Below are positions 1 to 6,037 of a stretch of DNA of 15,327 nt, piece after piece. Position 1 is the stretch's first letter; each line of letters opens with the position of its first letter. Position numbers and translations under genes: made by a program. Where the stretch lies: positions 1 through 15,327 of the forward strand of contig JAUYIO010000063.1 in NCBI GenBank assembly GCA_030688225.1. The letters run 5' to 3'. Below the pieces are notes generated by a model. It saw only the letters and a list, made by a program, of their open reading frames with translations. It was not told where the DNA came from and made no database searches. Source of the DNA: Nanobdellota archaeon (lineage in GTDB: Archaea; Nanobdellota; Nanobdellia; Pacearchaeales; GW2011-AR1).

Positions 1-1175
1 GCCTTTTTTTCATCTCCAGTTATAATTTGCTTTGCATGAATAATTTTGTAAGGATGATTTCTGATTATCTTCTTAATCAATTTTGTTCTATTTTCAAAAG
101 ATTCATCTAACTGCGATTTCCCGTCGTGATAGAGAATATCAAAAACATTAACCTCAACAGGAAGTTCATTTTTCATCTTGTCAATATCATACTTTCTTCT
201 TATTCTCTGACTAATCGCCTGAAAAGGTTTATACTCTTTTGTCTTTTTGTCATAACCAACAGCTTCGGAATCAAGAATAAATGATTCTCCTTTTACATAT
301 TTCAAGATATATTCTACAACTTCAGGAAATTGCTTTGTAACATTCTCAAGACTTCTCGTAAATAAAATAACTTTCTTGTCTTTTTTGTGAATCAATAATC
401 TAAAACCATCATACTTGTATTCAACAGCGCACGGAACTCCAAGAGCTTTAAAACCATCTTTTATTGTCTTAACTTTTTGTGCGAGCATAGCTTTGATAGG
501 TTTCCCAATTTGAAGAGTAACTTTTCCTAATTCTTTAATTTTCCCTTCTCTTGCAATAACAAAAACTTCTGCAATGTCATTTGAATTATCAATAGCTTCT
601 TGAATTTTATTTGATGCTTCTTTCTCTTTGCTATCAGGAAAAAATGCTTTTGCCATTGCTTCCTTAACAGTGCTTTCCTGAACACCTATCCTCAAATCTC
701 CGATTAAAGTTCTAACAAGGTATAATGCTTCAACAGGAGAAGCAGATGTCAAGAGCTCTGTAATCAAAGAAATTTTTTTGTCAATAGTTCCTTTCCCCTC
801 AAGAGCAGGGAGTTTCTTCAAATTCTCCAAAACTTTTTCCGTCGTTAAAATGTGCGAATGAAGAGTGGATTGTTTTTTATGATGAGTGAGTTTTTCAGAA
901 ACTTTTCCCAAATCTCCAATTGTTTTCCATTCATGAATTATTTTTTGCTTATCTATTCCTGTTGCCTTTGAAATTGCTTTAATCGCAAGTTGATTACTGA
1001 TTCCAATTCTCCTCTCATCATATTCAGGGTAAATATTTCCCAACAATAAATACAAAACTTCTTTGTCCTTCTCAGAAAGCGTTTTCAAAAATCTTGAAAG
1101 AATGTCAATTTTCTCAAGTCTTTTCGTCGTTCCGGAAAGTTCTTCATACACCTCTGCAAGTTTTTTGTATTGCAT
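1..1175 (-). CDS. lig: ATP-dependent DNA ligase, partial (C-terminus beyond window)
   Basis: Seals nicks in duplex DNA by forming a ligase-AMP intermediate, in replication (Okazaki fragment joining) and repair. The ATG is at 1175 on the minus strand and the frame stays open to base 1, giving about 391 residues of a family usually near 560-600. The N-terminal helical DNA-binding region covers roughly residues 1-220. The nucleotidyltransferase motif I, EYKYDGF, carries the AMP-accepting lysine at residue 254 (codon 414-416). Further on, LDSEAVG matches motif III and VFDILYHDG matches motif IIIa. The C-terminal part of the adenylation domain and the OB-fold are outside the window. A TATA-like CTTAAAAA (1197-1204) is centred 25.5 nt from the ATG, supporting this start and a leaderless mRNA. 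The gene is divergent from the Nudix gene. The family is certain; the intactness of the 3' part cannot be judged. Confidence 0.95.
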   Translation of the reverse strand, partial: MQYKKLAEVYEELSGTTKRLEKIDILSRFLKTLSEKDKEVLYLLLGNIYPEYDERRIGISNQLAIKAISKATGIDKQKIIHEWKTIGDLGKVSEKLTHHKKQSTLHSHILTTEKVLENLKKLPALEGKGTIDKKISLITELLTSASPVEALYLVRTLIGDLRIGVQESTVKEAMAKAFFPDSKEKEASNKIQEAIDNSNDIAEVFVIAREGKIKELGKVTLQIGKPIKAMLAQKVKTIKDGFKALGVPCAVEYKYDGFRLLIHKKDKKVILFTRSLENVTKQFPEVVEYILKYVKGESFILDSEAVGYDKKTKEYKPFQAISQRIRRKYDIDKMKNELPVEVNVFDILYHDGKSQLDESFENRTKLIKKIIRNHPYKIIHAKQIITGDEKK

Positions 1176-1251
1176 AGAAAAATTAAGATAGGGAAGTTTT
1201 TAAGTTTGATTATTGATAAAGATTATTAAATGTTAAAAACAAAGTAAGCTA

Positions 1252-1665
1252 ATGACAAACAAAAAATATTCAGGATTTATCATTACAAGTGATTCTGGAA
1301 AGGTTTTACTGCAGCACAGAGATAATAATGCTCCAATTTCTCCAAATTGTTGGGCTGTTTTCGGAGGGAAAATGAAAAATTCAGAGACTCCTCTTGAGGC
1401 AGTAAATAGAGAAGCAAAAGAAGAATTAGGAATAATTGCAGATTTTAAATTCCTTATAAAAGTAAAATATGAAGAAAACGATGGACTACATGAAGTAAAT
1501 ATTTTTACAGCAAAATTAAAATATCCTTTAGAGATATTAAAAAAACAATTAGCAGAAGGAGACAATGTTGAATTATTTAGTCAAGATGATTTGAAAAAAA
1601 TAAATTTATCAGAATCTTCTAAATTAGTTTTAGATTTATTCTTCAAGAAAGAAAAAATGAAATAA
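1252..1665 (+). CDS. Nudix hydrolase
   Basis: Predicted cytosolic Mg-dependent hydrolase of a nucleoside diphosphate linked to another moiety. The 137-residue protein has a textbook Nudix box at residues 39-61: G39, E45, then the REAKEELGI segment with R53, E54, E57, E58 and G60, matching GX5EX7REUXEEXGU with no missing catalytic residue. The upstream LLQHRD segment resembles the beta strand before the box in MutT/ADP-ribose-type members, but the substrate cannot be told from sequence. Length is typical for a single-domain Nudix protein. TTATTAAA (1223-1230) lies 25.5 nt upstream of the ATG, so the mRNA is probably leaderless. It is convergent with the amidase-like gene, with 19 nt between stops. 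Confidence 0.9.
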   Translation: MTNKKYSGFIITSDSGKVLLQHRDNNAPISPNCWAVFGGKMKNSETPLEAVNREAKEELGIIADFKFLIKVKYEENDGLHEVNIFTAKLKYPLEILKKQLAEGDNVELFSQDDLKKINLSESSKLVLDLFFKKEKMK

Positions 1666-1684
1666 AACTTTTTAAGATATTCTA

Positions 1685-2101
1685 TTAATTTTCAACCAAT
1701 CTTCTAATCTCCTCCATATCAACAAATTTTCCAGGACAGGTTTTTGTTACATTTGGAAACTCTCTATGCCCAAGAATATTCTCGGTAGAGATTTTATTTT
1801 GAATCGCCTTGTCTCTCAAAAATTCAATCAAAGTACTAATTTGTTTTTTCGTCGGATGTGCTTTATCCAAGTCTCCAATCAAACAAACCCCAAAGGAATC
1901 CTTGTTATGCCCAAAAACATGAGCCCCTATAAATTTTTCATCTCTTCCTTTATACAAATTCCCCTCAGCATCAACAAGCCAATGATATCCAATATCTTCA
2001 AATCCTCTTTGAATATGCCTTTGTCTTATGAATTCTGGAAAATCGTTTTGTCTCTGAGAATGATGAATTATTATTTTATTAACTTTTCCAAGTAATTCCA
2101 T
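1685..2101 (-). CDS. N-acetylmuramoyl-L-alanine amidase (Amidase_2/PGRP, T7-lysozyme type)
   Basis: Family members are zinc amidases that cut the lactyl-amide bond between MurNAc and L-Ala in peptidoglycan. The 138-residue protein is a single Amidase_2 domain with an apparently complete active site: zinc ligands H13 (IIIHHS), H112 (GHREFP) and C122 (TCPG), the catalytic tyrosine at Y39 (GYHWLV), and K120 at the place of the T7 lysozyme catalytic lysine. FGVCLIGD at residues 70-77 is the hallmark PGRP strand. There is no signal peptide or membrane segment, so export is not indicated. The length fits phage T7-like endolysins. Archaea lack murein, so the target is unclear: bacterial neighbours, imported fragments, or a viral leftover. 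TATTTTAA (2123-2130) lies 25.5 nt upstream of the ATG. The 71-residue unknown gene lies 39 nt upstream on the same strand. Family assignment is strong; biological role is unknown. Confidence 0.88.
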   Translation of the reverse strand: MELLGKVNKIIIHHSQRQNDFPEFIRQRHIQRGFEDIGYHWLVDAEGNLYKGRDEKFIGAHVFGHNKDSFGVCLIGDLDKAHPTKKQISTLIEFLRDKAIQNKISTENILGHREFPNVTKTCPGKFVDMEEIRRLVEN

Positions 2102-2140
2102 ATATTAATTTAGAATTAGGAATTAAAATAATTTTCTTAA

Positions 2141-2356
2141 TTATCCATATGTTAAATCAGAATGATATTTTGGCAAGTATTTTTTAAGAGTATCTTTAAG
2201 ATTATTAACATCTTCTCCAGACTCTATCACCCCCACAATATTTTCTAATAAAGTATCTATACGCAACCTACCCTTACCAACACTTTGATGAAGGAAAGAT
2301 CGTCGTTGACTAAGATATAAATCAAGTTCTTCTAATGCGCTTTTATTCTCTGCCAT
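2141..2356 (-). CDS. Small hypothetical protein, 71 aa
   Basis: I do not recognise this protein. It is 71 residues, charged, with no cysteine, no membrane segment and no signal peptide. It probably forms two or three helices: residues 6-17 and 32-62 are rich in Leu, Glu and Lys, and the C-terminus ends in a Tyr/Asp-containing tail. CTTAAAAA (2378-2385) is centred 25.5 nt upstream of the ATG, as for recognised genes in this window, which is the main reason to treat it as real. It lies between L15e and the amidase-like gene on the same strand, with 48 nt to L15e and 39 nt to the amidase. Each of the three has its own TATA-like element, so a single operon is not required. Confidence 0.6.
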   Translation of the reverse strand: MAENKSALEELDLYLSQRRSFLHQSVGKGRLRIDTLLENIVGVIESGEDVNNLKDTLKKYLPKYHSDLTYG

Positions 2357-2404
2357 AAATTACAGTAAATTTATTTCTTTTTAAGAATTATTACAATTTA
2401 ATAT

Positions 2405-2974
2405 CTATTTTCTTTTCCCAATAGCTCTTCTTGACGGCCTATTTTTGTTAGTAGGATGTTTGCTTCTCAATCCTCTTGATTTCTTTGCCGCAGAAGTCAA
2501 TCCCCTCATCGCTCTTTTTTTATGAGAACCATTAGAAATCCAGTTTATTGTTTTATCATTTTGTATTTCTGATTTTGAAGGATCCACACATATAACCTCA
2601 TAAAAATAATTCATTCCATCTTTTCCAATTTGGTAAGAATTCAAAACTTCCAGGTTCCTGTATCTTCTTGAAACTCTCTGCTCTGCAATCCATTTATAAT
2701 TCATCTTTAAATTTTTACGAGTGTGCAATCTCTTGCTTCTTCTTCCTTTATTCGGCCTTGGTCTTTTATGCCCTCCTCTTTTAACTCTTATCCGGATAAC
2801 AACAAAACCTTTCTTGTCTTTATAACCAAGAGCTCTCGCCCTGTCTAATCTCAACGGCTTTTCAACTTTTGTAAAAACCCCTGAATGTCTCCACTCAATC
2901 ATTCTTTTTCTAAGAGTTTCAACATCTGGTTTTTTCCATGCTTGACTCAAATAATGATACAATCCGTGTGTCAT
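2405..2974 (-). CDS. rpl15e: 50S ribosomal protein L15e
   Basis: Structural protein of the large ribosomal subunit, found in archaea and eukaryotes but not bacteria, binding 23S rRNA. The 189-residue sequence is very rich in Arg and Lys. It opens with the family's LYHYLSQAWKKP segment, followed by RKRMIEWR, the RARALGYKDKKG stretch, the Arg-rich GGHKRPRPNKGRRSKR segment near residues 67-82, AEQRVSRRYRNLEVLNSY, and a basic tail ending in GLRSKHPTNKNRPSRR. The length is close to other archaeal L15e proteins, so it appears complete. TTTTTAAA (2996-3003) sits 25.5 nt from the ATG, supporting a leaderless transcript. It is divergent from tRNA-Ile, with 85 nt between the two starts. Confidence 0.97.
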   Translation of the reverse strand: MTHGLYHYLSQAWKKPDVETLRKRMIEWRHSGVFTKVEKPLRLDRARALGYKDKKGFVVIRIRVKRGGHKRPRPNKGRRSKRLHTRKNLKMNYKWIAEQRVSRRYRNLEVLNSYQIGKDGMNYFYEVICVDPSKSEIQNDKTINWISNGSHKKRAMRGLTSAAKKSRGLRSKHPTNKNRPSRRAIGKRK

Positions 2975-3028
2975 AACTAATTTAGAAAAAGTTGGTTTAA
3001 AAAACTTCTGTGTTTAGATTTCATAACT

Positions 3029-3036
3029 TTTATAAA
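3029..3036 (+). promoter_or_regulatory. TATA box of tRNA-Ile
   Basis: TTTATAAA is centred 27.5 nt upstream of tRNA base G1. Protein genes here have the element 25.5 nt from the first base of the start codon. If transcription starts at the same distance, the precursor has only about 2 nt of 5' leader. Confidence 0.7.
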
Positions 3037-3059
3037 GAATTTTCTTCTCAAATTTCCAT

Positions 3060-3175
3060 GAGGCTGTAGCTCAGTCTGGTAGAGCACTGCTCTGATAAGC
3101 ACGAACGAAGTTCGTTCATTCCAAATGTGCCATTCGGAAAGGCAGGGGTCCACAGTTCAAATCTGTGCAGCCTCA
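3060..3175 (+). tRNA. tRNA-Ile(GAT) with 42-nt intron
   Basis: Decodes AUC and AUU. The acceptor stem GAGGCTG (3060-3066) pairs perfectly with CAGCCTC (3168-3174), and the discriminator is A3175. CCA is not encoded. The D stem is GCTC/GAGC (3069-3072/3082-3085). The anticodon stem is CTGCT (3087-3091) with GGCAG (3141-3145), closing on a wobble pair. The anticodon GAT is 3094-3096. The T arm is CACAG-TTCAAAT-CTGTG (3151-3167). The anticodon loop is interrupted after A37 by an intron at 3098-3139. This is the standard archaeal site, so the splicing endonuclease and ligase are required for maturation. The upstream TATA box predicts almost no 5' leader. Confidence 0.95.
3098..3139 (+). other. 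tRNA-Ile intron (position 37/38)
   Basis: A 42-nt intron placed between A37 and A38. Anticodon-loop bases C32-A35 (CTGA) can pair with TCGG (3134-3137), leaving three-base bulges TA|a on the 5' side and aa|A on the 3' side. That is the core of a bulge-helix-bulge splicing motif. Inside, CGAAC/GTTCG (3102-3106/3110-3114) forms a hairpin, and GCAC/GTGC (3099-3102/3127-3130) is an alternative outer stem. The sequence is related to the tRNA-Asn intron at 10251-10292. Confidence 0.85.
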
Positions 3176-3350
3176 TTTTAAATTGTAAATCTAACTGTGG
3201 ACTTGCCCACATCCAAATCCGAGCAATTTCGTGGTAGAGGAAAAGTTAAGAAATTCATAACACGTACGAGATTGTAAATTGTACATCCTCATCTTAGATT
3301 TAAACACCAAAACCCACAAACTTTTTATACTCCCAATTATCTTAATAATT
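3176..3350. other. Unassigned spacer between tRNA-Ile and sec61-beta
   Basis: No open frame or tRNA could be supported here. It holds a small hairpin GTGG-ACTTGC-CCAC (3197-3210) in a locally GC-richer patch. It also holds a degenerate repeat of the tRNA-Ile 3' end: CATCCTCATCTTAGATTT (3284-3301) matches 3168-3185 at 14 of 18 positions. The sec61-beta TATA box TTTTTATA is at 3322-3329. A small RNA or a decayed duplication is possible but not shown. Confidence 0.4.
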
Positions 3351-3503
3351 ATGGCAGACAAAATAAACCTCCCTTCTGGTTACGGAGGATTAATGAGGTA
3401 TGATGAAGAATACGCAAGTAAATTCAATTTAAAACCAATTCACGTGATAGGATTCATAGTACTGATAATCCTTTTCAGAATTTCTCTAAGTATGTTTTTC
3501 TAA
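3351..3503 (+). CDS. Preprotein translocase subunit Sec61-beta (SecG homolog)
   Basis: Small tail-anchored subunit of the SecYE-beta protein-conducting channel in the cytoplasmic membrane. The protein is 50 residues, typical of archaeal Sec61-beta. The N-terminus carries LPSGYGGLMRYDEE, the conserved cytosolic GLxRYxDEE-type segment. Residues about 28-48 form a single membrane helix (PIHVIGFIVLIILFRISLSMFF region). An upstream in-frame start at 3279 exists, but ATG 3351 is preferred: TTTTTATA (3322-3329) is centred exactly 25.5 nt before it, and the homologous region begins right after it. NAC starts 1 nt after this stop, so the two are almost certainly co-transcribed, linking nascent-chain binding to membrane insertion. 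Confidence 0.9.
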   Translation: MADKINLPSGYGGLMRYDEEYASKFNLKPIHVIGFIVLIILFRISLSMFF

Positions 3504-3504
3504 A

Positions 3505-3822
3505 ATGTTTAATATAGATCCTAAAAAAATGCAGGCTGTTATGAAACAGATGGGAATGTCTCAGGAAGAAATACCTGCATCAAAAGTTATTATTGAGAAA
3601 ACAGACAACACCAAATTAATTATTGAAAATCCTTCTGTAACAAAGATAAAAATGCAAGGACAGGAATCTTTTCAAGTTGTTGGTGACATTAGGGAAGAAA
3701 ATTCCATTTCTGAAGACGACATAAAAACAATTGTTGAAAAAACAGGAGTTTCAGAAAAAAAGGCTCGTGAGGCTCTGGAAAAAACAGGAGATTTGGCAGA
3801 GGCGATTTTGGAATTGAGTTAA
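3505..3822 (+). CDS. nac: Nascent polypeptide-associated complex protein (archaeal NAC)
   Basis: Ribosome-associated factor that binds emerging chains near the exit tunnel and works as a homodimer in archaea. The 105-residue protein begins with a Met-rich helix (DPKKMQAVMKQMGM) that fits the ribosome-contact region. The NAC beta domain follows at about residues 20-62 (KVIIEKTDN...FQVVGDIRE). A short acidic linker leads to a C-terminal UBA domain at about 68-105 (SEDDIKTIVEKTGVSEKKAREALEKTGDLAEAIL). All the family's usual parts are present. The start ATG lies 1 nt after the Sec61-beta stop, so it probably depends on that promoter or on translational coupling. Its stop overlaps the stop of the convergent zinc-ribbon/Hsp20-like gene inside a TTAA palindrome. 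Confidence 0.95.
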   Translation: MFNIDPKKMQAVMKQMGMSQEEIPASKVIIEKTDNTKLIIENPSVTKIKMQGQESFQVVGDIREENSISEDDIKTIVEKTGVSEKKAREALEKTGDLAEAILELS

Positions 3823-4472
3823 CCCAAAATCCCAAACTCTATAATCAATTTGTCTTTCTCAAGGTTGTAATTTATTATAGGCAAGTCAAGAGGCAAAATT
3901 TTCTGATAAGATTTCTTTTTTGAAACCGCTCTTATCTCAATACTTTTCTCAAGCTTAATAACAGAAATATCTTTCAGTGTTTTTACTCCAGGAATTTTAA
4001 GTTCATAAACAATCTTGTCATTAAATCTTCTCATCTCTGTTTTAGGAGTTTCCCTTGGAAGAGTTGAAAAATTCTCAAGATTATTTTGAGGCAAATCAAT
4101 CTTAGGAATATCTTTTACAGCTTTTTGCTTTTTCTGATGAACAGGAATATTATTCCCAAAATCAACTTTCTTCCCATTAATAAACATCTGGAAATTTGTT
4201 TTTGGTTTAAAATCACTTCTCTTCATTTCCTTCTGCATTTCTTCTTCCAACATTTTCATCGCATTTCCAATCATTTTGTTAAAAATATTCCCACTAATTC
4301 CTCCAAACATTGATCTTGAAAAATCTTCAAACTCATTGATAGAATCATTTTTCCCCAACATTCCAAAATCTTCTCTAGAATTTCCAGTTATAGAAGTTCC
4401 ACAATAAGGACAAAAATTATAATCCTTATTAATTTTCTCGTTGCATTTTTTACATTTCTTTTTGTTGAACAT
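3819..4472 (-). CDS. Zinc-ribbon protein with C-terminal Hsp20/CS-like domain
   Basis: A 217-residue protein of two recognisable parts. Residues 7-24 form a zinc ribbon (C7-x2-C10 and C21-x2-C24, CPYCG). The middle is low-complexity and charged, with a Met/Glu/Lys-rich helix around residues 60-90. From about residue 147 a beta-rich domain of some 70 residues resembles the alpha-crystallin or CS/p23 fold: DKIVYELKIPGVKTLKDISV, IEIRAV, then DKLIIEF near the end. The common Hsp20 C-terminal IXI tail is absent. A role as a substrate-binding co-chaperone is plausible but inferred. TATTTAAA (4494-4501) is 25.5 nt upstream of the ATG. It is convergent with NAC, sharing 4 nt at the stops. Confidence 0.7.
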   Translation of the reverse strand: MFNKKKCKKCNEKINKDYNFCPYCGTSITGNSREDFGMLGKNDSINEFEDFSRSMFGGISGNIFNKMIGNAMKMLEEEMQKEMKRSDFKPKTNFQMFINGKKVDFGNNIPVHQKKQKAVKDIPKIDLPQNNLENFSTLPRETPKTEMRRFNDKIVYELKIPGVKTLKDISVIKLEKSIEIRAVSKKKSYQKILPLDLPIINYNLEKDKLIIEFGILG

Positions 4473-4510
4473 ACCTAAATAGTATCAACTTTATTTAAAT
4501 AATTTGCGTA

Positions 4511-5896
4511 TCATCTCTCAAATAAATAACTTGGCAAAGACCTTATTTGATGAAATTCTTCAGAAATTGTTGTTGGGCCATCCTTAAACAACATTTTTTT
4601 GAAACCCTTCCCACTAAATCTTTTTATTTTTCTCACTTCTCTTAATTTGCGAATAAAAACAAAAACAACAACAGCTCTCAAAATAGCACTGATGATAAAT
4701 ATCGCAAAAAGAGGTTCAATGAAACTTACATTTGCATATTTTATCAAAATAGCTCCAAGTCCTGAACCAAGAAAAACTCCAACACCATATAAAACATTGC
4801 TATAAGAAACTGCAAAACTTCTTCGTGAAGCTTGAACATTATCATAAATATAATTTGCAACAGAAAGATTAAAACCAGCCCACACAATTCCTCCGATTAA
4901 GGAAGGAACAAATACTAAATAAAGAGGAGAACTTTTAAAAATCCATAAAAGAGGAAGAACAGGAATGAAAAAGGAAGTAATTGTTATGACTTTATAATTC
5001 CCATAAACGTCTGCAAACTTCCCCCAAATTTCAAAAGACAAAATTTGGAACAAAACTCCTGACAAGAGAATAATCATATAAGTAACATAATCAAAATTCA
5101 AAATTCTAAGAAGATAAACTGCAATCAACGCAGAAGCAATAAATGTTGCGAAAGAAATAAGTGCCCTGAAAACAGTAAATATCCCAAAGTTATTTTCGCC
5201 AATCTTTGAGATAAATTCAGAAAAAGAGAAATAATCTTTCTTTTTTATCTTTGTTTTAGGCTCATATTGTTTTTTAAAAATTCCGACAGAAATCATTCTT
5301 GATAAAAATGCAAGAGAAAATAAAATTATGAAACCAAACATGACATTATGATTTTTCTTGAAATAATCCAGAAAAAAAGCTGCAGAAATTGTGAGAACAA
5401 TAGTTACAGAACCAAGTAATAAATTTCTTTTTGCAAACCATCTCCCACGATATCCTTCATCAACAATATCTCCCATCCAAGAAAACCAAGCAGGATAACC
5501 TAAATTTCCTGCAAAAACATAAAATGCAAAAAACACCAGTAATAAAACAGGGAGAGCTTTTGAAATGATTCCCATATAAAACAAAAATGCAATCAATACT
5601 AATGGTAGCCACATCAAAGACTCCCAAAAAATAGTTTTCATCAGGATTTTTTTTCTTGAAGTTTTTTCAAAAATTCTTGAACCAATCATCTGACTTAAAG
5701 GCCCCAATAATCCATGAACAGCACTCAGCATAGCAACAACAGCATTACTAGAATTAATCGCAATTGCGAAGGGGGAAATATAATTAAATCCTAAAGAATC
5801 CTTGGCTCTTCCAAAAAGTCCTTCTTTAATACTAAGTCTCCTTGCATGATGTTTCAATTCTGTAATCCTTTTTGATTCTCCTTTAGGCATTTTCAT
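4511..5896 (-). CDS. MFS transporter, 12 transmembrane segments
   Basis: A 461-residue integral membrane protein with about twelve hydrophobic segments in two halves, separated by a charged cytosolic loop near residues 207-235, as in the major facilitator superfamily. Loop 2-3 has GSRIFEKTSRKKIL (72-85), and the matching loop of the second half has GKFADVYGNYKVI (292-304). Both resemble motif A (G-x3-D-x2-G-R/K-R/K), the second with D295 clear. DEGYRGRWFAKRN (146-158) between TM4 and TM5 is a recurrent feature of this group. The substrate is not predictable. TTTGTATA (5918-5925) is centred 25.5 nt from the ATG at 5896, favouring it over the internal ATG at 5890. The gene is divergent from metG; shared repeats lie in the spacer. 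Confidence 0.85.
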   Translation of the reverse strand: MKMPKGESKRITELKHHARRLSIKEGLFGRAKDSLGFNYISPFAIAINSSNAVVAMLSAVHGLLGPLSQMIGSRIFEKTSRKKILMKTIFWESLMWLPLVLIAFLFYMGIISKALPVLLLVFFAFYVFAGNLGYPAWFSWMGDIVDEGYRGRWFAKRNLLLGSVTIVLTISAAFFLDYFKKNHNVMFGFIILFSLAFLSRMISVGIFKKQYEPKTKIKKKDYFSFSEFISKIGENNFGIFTVFRALISFATFIASALIAVYLLRILNFDYVTYMIILLSGVLFQILSFEIWGKFADVYGNYKVITITSFFIPVLPLLWIFKSSPLYLVFVPSLIGGIVWAGFNLSVANYIYDNVQASRRSFAVSYSNVLYGVGVFLGSGLGAILIKYANVSFIEPLFAIFIISAILRAVVVFVFIRKLREVRKIKRFSGKGFKKMLFKDGPTTISEEFHQIRSLPSYLFER

Positions 5897-5922
5897 TCCC
5901 TTTTTTTGAAAATGATTTATAC

Positions 5923-5993
5923 AAAATCTCTGATTTTAATTTAGACATTTTACTCTTTTTATTATAAAGAGATTTATTATTTTTAAAATCTCT
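5923..5993. promoter_or_regulatory. Repeated AAATCTCT elements between MFS gene and metG
   Basis: AAAATCTCT occurs twice in direct orientation (5923-5931 and 5985-5993), and its complement AGAGATTT is at 5968-5975. The last two form an 8-bp inverted repeat with a 10-nt loop. The first copy overlaps the position of the transcription factor B recognition element of the MFS promoter. A regulator site is an inference; the region is AT-rich, so chance matches are possible. Confidence 0.4.
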
Positions 5994-6037
5994 CATCAAG
6001 AAGTTAAGTTTTTATATTGTCTTCTTCTATAATTTCC

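Noticed and set aside
1766..2095. Plus-strand open frame opposite the amidase gene
   Set aside because: It is the antisense shadow of a protein with a complete active site.
3190..3290. A second, degenerate tRNA after tRNA-Ile
   Set aside because: GTGGTAGAGG resembles a D-arm, but no matching acceptor, anticodon or T stems can be formed.
3279..3350. N-terminal extension of Sec61-beta
   Set aside because: It would run through the TATA box at 3322-3329, and the conserved protein begins at 3351.
6017..6037. TTG start of MetRS seven codons upstream
   Set aside because: It overlaps the TATA box, and ATG 6038 lies at the exact spacing seen for other genes.
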